From NCBI GenBank assembly GCA_001953115.1, contig LSSL01002206.1:1-17026 (forward strand): 17,026 nucleotides of DNA, given 5' to 3'. The position numbers and the translations under genes are program-made. The notes under the pieces are model-generated. The model was not told the origin of the DNA. It was given only the letters and a program-made list of their open reading frames with translations, and searched no databases. Source of the stretch: Smittium mucronatum. Lineage: Eukaryota > Kickxellomycota > Harpellomycetes > Harpellales > Legeriomycetaceae. Of this stretch, positions 9,487-17,026 are shown in pieces (the stretch's first letter is position 1; every line of letters starts with the position of its first letter).

Positions 9487-10707
9487 TTAAAAAATTAAAC
9501 ACCCTTTTTTTTGGTTTATTATTAGTGATTTTCTATTATTATTCAACAGAATAAATTTTAAATATTAATGAGAAGAAAATTATTGAATTCATTAAGGAGG
9601 CAGTTTTATATTTTTATGTAAAAATGAAAAAAACTTGAATTTCTCCAAATAGACTTGTATAAAAATCAAGGTGCTTTTGAAAAAATAAATCGGCTTGGTT
9701 AATAATAAAGCAGTTTTCTTATAACATAAAGCCTTTTTAATCGGTTAGAGAGAGATAAAATAAAATAAAATTCTTTATTTTTGAAGTTGATAGATAATTA
9801 GATTTTAATATATCTTCATGTTGTATAGAAATAAAAATTCTGAATATTCAGTTTTATTTTTTGGCTTAAATATTATTTAAAATTATATTTTCTCTCAAGT
9901 AATATATCTGTTTACGTAAATTTAATTATTATGTTAAAATATATTACAACGCTTATAATGTTGAATTTATTTTGTATTTTCATAAGGAATATCAGTTTTT
10001 AGGTGTTTTTTCTAAAGATTTTTTGATTTAGAGATAATTTTATCATTTTTTTCAATCAGAAAAAGTTTAATTTCTCAGAATTTATAATATCAATAAATAC
10101 TATATATTGTATATTTAATCCGATTGGATTTCAAAGAAGGTGGTTGTTATTAAAAAATATTTTTTTTCGAAAAAAAAATTTAATAAATAACCTAAAAAAA
10201 CCCCTTAAACCCTGTTGCACGCTTATTAAATTCATTGTTTAAATAGAAGGTTTAATTTTTTCATAAAAAAAACCGTACTCAATGGATCTAAGGTTATTAA
10301 TATTATTTCTAGTAGATCAAAAAAATAGGCTAAAATTATCTCTATAAATCATTGAAAAATTTCCTGAATCTTTCATTTTGTAAAAATTTAATATATAATT
10401 CATATTTTAATAGGGAAATTACCGTAATCATGCATTCATAATGATTTAGGCTACCAATTATAAATTATTTCTCCCTTTATATCATAAAAAGATCAGATTT
10501 TTATTTTTCAAAAGAGAATTCGCTAATTAGTTATTTATTTAGTAAAAAAAATCCAACAAGGTTCTAACGTCACTTAATTTGAAAAATTTTTTATTATGAT
10601 TTTATATCCTTTTGAATAATTAATCTGGCTGTTTTTAATTCTATGAGTGCTTCATTAATTATAAAACCAAAGACATTAATAATGCGATTTACAATTTATT
10701 ATTATAC

Positions 10708-10727
10708 CAGCTATTTCGAAACAGCTG
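10708..10727. repeat. 20-bp near-perfect palindrome
   Basis: CAGCTATTTCGAAACAGCTG is symmetric about TTCGAA with only one mismatched base pair in ten. It is G/C-richer than its surroundings. It could be a dimeric protein-binding site or the remains of an element, but no gene is nearby. Confidence 0.45.
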
Positions 10728-13497
10728 AGATATTAATTAATAGAAATACTATTTAGATATGATCTAAATTTCTTGAAGTTTTTATAAAAGTGACACCATT
10801 AAAATAAAACTGTAAAGCTAAAAACGTGGTTTTTATCTTCATGGGGGAGTAAGAATTTTATTATAATTATACCATTAAATAATAATAGTATTTATTTTAC
10901 TCTACATCATCATTTTTGATAGAAATCATGAAGAATGTATAAGCTATATGCGAATATATTAATTGAAATAAGGTCACATTGCATCCAAAAAGTTCTAGAA
11001 TACATATTCTGATGAATCAAGATTTTGATTGGAAAAACTAGCAAAATAAGGCAAGAAGTAATGAAGATATATATATATACATAATGGCAATATGAAGCGT
11101 TTTGACTGTAACATAGTTTCTGACCAAAAACCAAAGCTTTTGAGATTCTTTTTTTGTTTCTATTTATTTATGAATATTCCTATTAATTATTATGGGTTTT
11201 TATTAAGAATTTTTACATGTATAATTGAATTTATGGCCTATTAACTAATTGGTAATAATATATAAAAGTAGAAAATTCTATCAAAAAATAGCAAATGAGC
11301 TCACAATTAAGTGATTAATTATTAAAAACAACCACTAATTTCCTAATTAGTCCGTTTTAACGAATTGGATACATTAAAAAAATACATATTATGGGATTTT
11401 AAGATATAACAGGAGAAATTGTTTTTAATTGATAATCTAAATTATTATAAGTGAAGAATTACGATAATTTCCCTAATAGTATCTAAAACCATATTTTGAG
11501 AATTTTTGATATTTTACACGCTTAATACTTATTTTAAATATTGTTTATTTATTAACCGAATAACCCAAGAAAGTAATAGAATGTGTAATTTAACCTTTAA
11601 TAGTGGTTGGTGTCGTAAGTTCAATAGTTTGAAGATATTAAATTACCATTCTATGCTGTTATTATTGGAGGATTTGAAGCAAGGTAGTCATTTATGTTAT
11701 CTTAACATTAACTCATAAACAAAATAGCATTCTCATCCGAACCTAAATTAAATTTCATGAGATTTTTAAATTCATTTTTCATGTAAAATTATGAATTCTG
11801 CCGTTTAAATGGATACTCTGTTTTTTCCAGATTTTCAGCATACAGCTTAAATTCACCAAATAGGAATCGTTTTATTGAATTTTTCGCCTTGTTGATTAAA
11901 TATCCAACGTTAAAATTATAAAAAATCATTTTTAAATAATCGGATGTTTTCACTTCCTCAAAAAAATAGTAAAAAAATAATATATCCGATTATATGTGAG
12001 ATTTTTTTGAAGACCAGACTTTTTTTTCCTATGTAAACCATTGGCTACAGAAAATTTTAATAATTTTCAAGCCAATATAAATAGAAAAATATACTTATAC
12101 TAATAAAATTTCAACATTTTGCCAATAGATGATTTCTTTTTTTAATTCTAGACCGCAGTTTAATCAATAAATTTGTCTTGTTCTTAACGCTATATTCACA
12201 AATTGGGAAATTACCGAAAAGTTAGTTAGAAAGTGTCTGATCTCAAAGAGAATCTCTCATATATGTGGAATAAATAGAAAATCTGGATATTATTATACAA
12301 AATAGACATTTTAGTATGAAAATTTTCAATTTTCCTTTTTAATAAAAAATACATTTATAATAACATGTTTTAAACTTGCATAAAATACTAATTGTAGAAA
12401 ATAATAATAGTGGGAAATCTAAAATTGGAAAATTAACCACAAGGACTAAAACTATACACAGCTATTAAGCCAATCTTTCTCTTTTAAAAAAATCATCCTA
12501 TAAGAATTTGTGGAAAAAAGAATCCAATATGCCCAAGAACTACCTATATATTAAACACGTCTTCATTATTTTTAGAAAACTTGTGTAATTTTTTTAAATT
12601 ATCAGGTTTTATTTTAAAAGCTCAAAAAAGAATACATTTTTTCTTTTTTCAATAATTCTATCTCTTATATGGAATTTTATCGTTTAATAAAAAAATATAT
12701 TATTTTTAAGTGGTATTATTAGACTCAACGTAACACTAAAAAAGGTCTATATAAATAGATGGAATTTCGAAAATATATTATTGATGCAATCCTTGGATTT
12801 TCTATAAATGGCAGATTCTTTGCTAGCTAGATTTTTTACTTGCAAAAAGTTTCCCATATCCTTTATTTATTTATTTTTTTTTGTATCAAGGAATTTTATT
12901 TTAAGATAACGTCATTAAAAAATATACCAAAAAAATATGAAAAAAAGAAAAAGGCGTATAGAAAACCCATATCCTTTATGGTAATTTTTTTCATTTATAA
13001 TAGGATCTTTTTTATTCGTTTAAAAAAAATTTACTGAATAAGAATTGAAGGCTATATAAAGCAAGGAAGTTTAACCGAAGTATTGAAAATATTACATAAC
13101 CATCGAGATAATGATATATTTTTTTTAAAAAAACTACAAGTCTTGTTGAAAAAAAGCATCTCGTCTGCCAAGGAATCTCCCATATACATATTTTTGCTCG
13201 AAATACCTTTTTCAATAGCCCAGGGGAATTGATGATTCATTTATTGAATGAATTGAATAAGGTTGAATTAGTTGGCTGTTTTATTTTTCAATATTAACAT
13301 ATTAATACTCTGATAGAGTTTGCAAATATGAAAAAATCACTAGTACTTGAAAAGTTTAACCTCAAAATTTTCGATTTGTTATATAATTTTTTTTTTTTTT
13401 GACTAATATGTCAAAAATAACAAAAGATTATATTAGGGAATGAAATTTTGGAAAAATTGCAACGTTTTGAAAGTTATACGTGGTCATTTTGTCAGTA

Positions 13498-13523
13498 TAT
13501 GGTTTAAAAAAGATTAAACCATA
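13498..13523. repeat. Perfect 10-bp hairpin
   Basis: TATGGTTTAA (13498-13507), loop AAAAGA, TTAAACCATA (13514-13523). The stem is perfect, but no adjacent gene gives it a role. Confidence 0.55.
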
Positions 13524-14568
13524 AGGTTTTGTGTGAAAAATCTCCCGGATAGCTAAATTTTTCGATCCAAGTGTTTATAAAGTGCAAATATCCCAAAATA
13601 TAAGCTTTAATAGGAATATTTGTTTTCTATATAGTCTCAATAAGATTTTTCAGCGGTTTTTTTTAACAAATAGAATTTGTAGGGGTGTAATTTTTCATAA
13701 CCAATCTAATTATTTTAGTTATCAATTTTTTTTGTTTATCAATGGAGTTTTGCTTTTTTCCTCATATTCAATTACCATATCTAGGTAAAAGAATACACAA
13801 AAAGATATTGGTATTAATATTGCTTCCGGGTAATATTCCGTAAAACCTTCTGACCCAAATTGATCATATTAATAATATCGTGTGTATTATATAACAAATA
13901 ACTATATTACCAAATACTTATTCTCGATTATAAAAAAATAGTTTCCTGAGTAAAATAATGCCTTTTATAGGAAATATCAATCCAGTGTTTTTTTTATAGA
14001 CAAAACAATTTAAATTCCTAAACCGAATGACTATATTTCATTTTTTACAAAATAGGGCCTCTAATAAATGCGAAAATAAAATTATATTTAAGCAAATCAA
14101 ATATGATTAAAAATTTAAAAATCCGGGTCAAAAAATTAAAACTTTTTAGTTTAGTATTAAATAAAATCACTTATATTTCTGTGCAAAAAAACGTGTAATA
14201 GAAAAAATTTGGTAATATTTTTGGTCAAATTACAATTAAAACTGCAATTTTATGTGTAACTATACCTATTTTATATTCGTGTAACAGAAACAAATCGTCT
14301 ATATTCGATCTGATCTTATGTTTGATTAATATATCAATGATATGCCATTTCGTATACATCATGTATATTTCAGAATTTTTATTGGCTAATTGACTGTATT
14401 CAAAGATTTGATTACTCAGATAAAATATAATTTAGAAAGAAAAGTGATCTTGATTTAGCTATTTTAAAAACATGGATTTGATGTTTGGTCAATAAAAAAT
14501 GATCTAGATTAGATAGAAAATATTTAGAAAAACTTCCAGATAGAATAATTTTACAAAATTTGTAATAA

Positions 14569-14649
14569 AATGAAGTTATTTTAGGGAAAACACGTTTAGC
14601 AAATGTATTAAACGTCCACCAAACAATAAAAGTATGGGTTCATGAATAA
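14569..14649 (+). pseudogene. Possible decayed helix-turn-helix (transposase-like) coding fragment
   Basis: A short open stretch reads EVILGKTRLANVLNVHQTIK followed by VWVHE and a TAA at 14647-14649, with protein-like sequence continuing in frame between further stops. The pattern of a small-residue helix, turn, and W-V near the end resembles helix-turn-helix segments of transposases or regulators. This is a pattern impression in a 26-codon stretch; chance is a real alternative. Confidence 0.2.
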
Positions 14650-14945
14650 AAATTAGTTTAGAAGATGCGGAATTTAGATATTGTGAACATAGTTGAAAGA
14701 TATCATTTTTTGAAACGATTCTTAGTTTTAGATATGAAAAGAATATTTTGATATAGAGTCAGAATACTACATATAGGCTGAAAATCCGTCACATCCCTAT
14801 TTTGTATTTGATCGATTTACAGATTATTATATCAATCCTTTATTTGATAGTTTGAACTTAACTATCTTTCTGATTAAATTTCAATCTGAAAAACCTCCCT
14901 CAAAAAAATCTCAGTAAAGCCTTCTAGTTAATCAATTCATCAAAA

Positions 14946-16487
14946 ATGATATCTATCACAAGCTCAATGCTTTTTTTGGCATTTGTGGCAGCTTCTCCAA
15001 TAACTGCCAGGGATGATAATACACCCTTAAATGCAAAAGCTAATACAGTTATACTCATTTCCATTGATGGATTTGCGCAAGACTACTTTAGTTATGGTAT
15101 AACCCCCAACATTGCCAATCTTGGAAAAAGTGGGGTATTTGCTGATTACATGAAGCCTGTCTTTCCTGTAAGTTTGTTGCATATGTTTTGTTTGGCACTG
15201 ATATATATCATCCCACCATTTTATTAAATGAATTTTATTTTTTGGCCTCCAAAAAAAAAAAATAGACTCTCACTTACCCCAACCACCAGAGTATCGCTAC
15301 TGGATTATATCCTGAAAATCACGGTCTCATCTCAAATACTTTTTATAGCGAAAGACTTAATGATACTTTTAACTATCTTCGTCCGGATTCTTTTACCGAC
15401 AAATGGTGGGGAGGTGAACCTGTAAGCTATTATAAGTAGTTAAAATATATGGAATTAAATTAATGCGTTATTGGTTTTTATACACTGATAGTTTTGGATT
15501 ACCGCTGAAAAAAATAATCTCACTGCAGTTGTCGACCAGTTCCCAGGTGGGTTGGTTGAAATAGAGGGTATTAGACCATCGTACTATTCTCCATATGACT
15601 TGTCTGTATCTCAAACTACAAAAATGGACAAATTGATAAACTGGCTGGAGCTTCCTGCTGCTCAGAGACCAACCCTCTTAGTGTCTTATTTCGCTGAGGT
15701 TGACGTCGCTGGACATTCATTCAGTCCTGGTACAAAAGGCCTAAAAGATGCAGTTATTCAGGCTGATACATCTATCGGATACCTAGTCAATCAGTTAAAG
15801 TCTAAAAATCTGTACGACAAGGTCAACATCATAATTGTTAGTGACCACGGAATGGAAGGCAGCATGATTCCCAAAGATTACATCTATATTAACGATCTCT
15901 TAGCTAAAGCCAATTTGGAGCTCTCCAAAAATTCGAAAAAAGCTAAATGCTCAGCATTGAAACCTGTTAAGGAAAAGATTCTCGCCGTTCATATGAGTCC
16001 TAATGCAGGTATCTATCCAGTGTATGACAAGGACATTATGCCACTCTATAAGAAGCTCAAAATGGTTGAAGATCAAACAAAGTTTAACGTATATCTCAAA
16101 AAAGATATTCCAAAACGCTATATTTACAAATACAATGATCGTATACCACCCGTAGTCGTTGTAGCAAAGGAACCTTACATGATGAGATTCAATTCTACCT
16201 TATATAATAGTCCTGATCTTTCAAAGAGATCTTCTGATTTGGAAAAACGTCAAAGTACTACTGATGTTCCTAATGGTGCACATGGCTTTGATAATGAATA
16301 TCAGAACATGCGTGCTATCTTTGTTGCTCACGGACCCGCTTTCAAGTCTCCTAAAACCCCTACAGCATCCACAAACTTTCCTCCAATCAGTGCTATTGAT
16401 GTCTATAATGTCGTGACCAAATTACTTAAAGTCCCTGCTGCTAGAAATGATGGTAACGCAACGATAGCAACCAACATGCTCATCTAA
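14946..16487 (+). CDS. Secreted nucleotide pyrophosphatase/phosphodiesterase (NPP family), paralogue 2
   Basis: Three exons, 14946-15167, 15266-15421 and 15492-16487 (TAA), give 457 residues. Exon sizes and intron phases equal those of the gene at 989. By hand count the proteins share 331 of 457 residues without gaps. The N-terminus (MISITSSMLFLAFVAASPIT) is a better signal peptide than its paralogue's, with likely cleavage near residue 21. Expected zinc ligands and nucleophile are all there: D41 (ISIDGF), T77 (TYPNHQSIATGLYPENHG), D197 and H201 (EVDVAGHSF), D244 and H245 (VSDHGMEG), H390 (GAHGFDN). Differences near the active site include Y78 for F, Q82 for Y, and GHSFSP where the paralogue has GHSYGP. 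Both Lys-Arg pairs (371-372, 378-379) are kept. Sequons NST and NAT suggest glycosylation. An extracellular phosphodiesterase on nucleotides or related esters is inferred, with specificity possibly different from paralogue 1. Confidence 0.93.
15168..15265 (+). other. Intron 1 of NPP paralogue 2
   Basis: 98-bp phase-0 GT-AG intron. The donor is GTAAGT after the codon for Pro74 and the acceptor is AATAG before ACT CTC ACT. It includes an A-run of 12 just before the acceptor. Position and phase match the paralogue exactly; the sequence inside is not conserved. Confidence 0.9.
15422..15491 (+). other. Intron 2 of NPP paralogue 2
   Basis: 70-bp phase-0 GT-AG intron with donor GTAAGC and acceptor GATAG before TTT TGG ATT ACC. 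Splicing joins WWGGEP to FWITAEKN, as in the paralogue. Confidence 0.9.
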
Positions 16488-16496
16488 CCTGTTAGA

Positions 16497-16502
16497 ATTA
16501 AA
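16497..16502 (+). promoter_or_regulatory. Weak candidate polyadenylation signal of NPP paralogue 2
   Basis: ATTAAA, a common AATAAA variant, lies 10 nt after the stop codon. This is closer than usual, and no AATAAA is seen nearby, so the true 3' signal may be elsewhere in the A/T-rich downstream DNA. Confidence 0.2.
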
Positions 16503-16856
16503 TTCAAATAGGCTTTTCGGATCAGAAATTTTATTTTAGTTGTTTAAAAGTTAATTTAATTTATAACTTTTCCTAATAACACATTTTAAACACACGCTCA
16601 CCAACTTTTTATTGTTACGATTTCCAGTTGACGCCAATATGCTAAAAATACGCTTAAGTTTAATGGACATAATTATAAATAATTTAAGAAATCTCCGAAT
16701 TTAAAAACATTCAAAAATTTTTCAAAAAAATTGCGTTCCTAATCTTAACCAAATATTGGGGTGTTAAGTGATCTAATGAAAATGATAGGACTATACAACT
16801 TTTATCGATCAGATTAAGAAATCAGTACAGATCGTTTTAAGAAAATTGAAAGCTAA
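16503..16856. other. Intergenic DNA, no gene seen
   Basis: A/T-rich sequence with stops in all frames between the second NPP gene and the repeat copy at the right edge. I found no clear similarity to the region downstream of the first NPP gene. Confidence 0.5.
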
Positions 16857-17026
16857 TTCGTAACGGTGGATCGAAAAATCGGCGGAAAAGGAAACTGGAT
16901 GAATCTCCAGCTGCTGTACCCTGACCTGAAGCTTGGCCTCCAGGACATCTGGAAAATGAGAATGGGGACCTTCCGGACCGTCCAGCGACTATCAAATATG
17001 AATTTTTAGATGATAAATTCAAAAAA
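16857..17026 (+). repeat. Copy B of the degenerate coding-like unit, cut by window edge
   Basis: Similarity to 3501-3640 begins at 16865 (GGTGGATCGAAAAATC) and runs to the edge, with exact shared blocks at 16986-17000 and 17001-17013. Composition switches abruptly to roughly balanced GC. Two plus-strand frames look protein-like. One is open 16857-17006 and ends QRLSNMNF, as copy A ends QRLSNM. The other reads GSKNRRKRKLDESPA, has a TGA at 16922-16924, then runs open to the edge, ending ATIKYEFLDDKFKK. The second frame lacks the extra base seen in copy A and includes a basic KNRRKRK stretch resembling a nuclear localisation signal. Copy A has a TGA within one codon of the same place. Which frame was coding is unresolved; it may be the start of a live gene beyond the window or another dead copy. 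Confidence 0.5.

Larger units (their letters stand above)
4054..14945. other. A/T-rich gene desert between the two NPP paralogues
   Basis: Nearly 11 kb with no gene I can support. Open frames here are short (mostly 60-80 codons), start at arbitrary points, and show low-complexity Ile/Phe/Lys/Tyr/Asn composition expected of A/T-rich noise; no splice-joined series with a recognisable domain emerged. No tRNA, rRNA or CRISPR structure was seen. It contains homopolymer runs, short TA dinucleotide tracts (about 4384-4397 and 11069-11080), and the inverted repeat, palindromes and hairpins listed separately. Slightly GC-richer patches, such as about 11560-11700, 13140-13240 and 14570-14700, may be old decayed coding sequence. 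Confidence 0.6.

Noticed and set aside
11506..11718. 70-codon open frame in a less A/T-rich patch
   Set aside because: No ATG at its start, no domain, and no continuation across plausible introns.
13052..13240. Minus-strand open frame reading NHQFPWAIEKGISSKNMYMG
   Set aside because: A slightly GC-richer patch that could be a coding scrap, but a TAA immediately precedes the ATG, no motif is recognised, and an overlapping frame is open too.
16837..17022. Minus-strand 61-codon open frame at the right edge
   Set aside because: Similarity to the copy at 3501-3640 does not preserve this frame; the complement of the shared block introduces stops there.

Overview
This is a nuclear, eukaryotic, very AT-rich window. 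It suggests a fungus: two secreted-enzyme genes are interrupted by short GT-AG introns (67-98 bp) at identical positions, coding exons are clearly GC-richer than their surroundings, and the rest is A/T-dominated non-coding DNA with homopolymer runs. Very low intergenic GC with tiny introns fits an early-diverging (zygomycete-grade or zoosporic) fungus best. That placement is an inference from style, not from a marker gene.

Layout. 1-988: non-coding leader; bases 5-151 look like a small inverted-repeat (MITE-like) element. 989-2521 (+): a three-exon gene for a 457-residue secreted nucleotide pyrophosphatase/phosphodiesterase (NPP, type I phosphodiesterase family). 2991-3427 (-): a decayed multi-pass membrane protein gene, possibly a receptor. 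3401-4053 (+): a second degenerate coding-like stretch with several frame changes. 4054-14945: an almost 11-kb A/T-rich desert with no supportable gene, but with a diverged inverted repeat (7759-7862 versus 9050-9153), palindromes and hairpins. 14946-16487 (+): a second three-exon NPP gene, also 457 residues. 16857-17026 (+): a second copy of the 3.5-kb degenerate sequence, cut by the window edge.

The two NPP genes are same-strand tandem paralogues. Exon lengths are identical (222, 156 and 996 nt), introns are all phase 0, and the proteins align without a gap at about 72% identity by hand count. Both keep every metal ligand and the catalytic threonine of the family, so both are expected to be active extracellular phosphodiesterases acting on nucleotides or related phosphodiesters. 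They diverge most in exon 2, which carries the nucleophile and neighbouring residues, so their substrates may differ. Both are followed at some distance by a copy of the same degenerate sequence, suggesting that a larger unit was duplicated.

I see no new multi-gene system. The points most worth following are the paralogue pair with its unusual dibasic loop, the paired downstream relics, and the uncatalogued inverted repeat in the desert.
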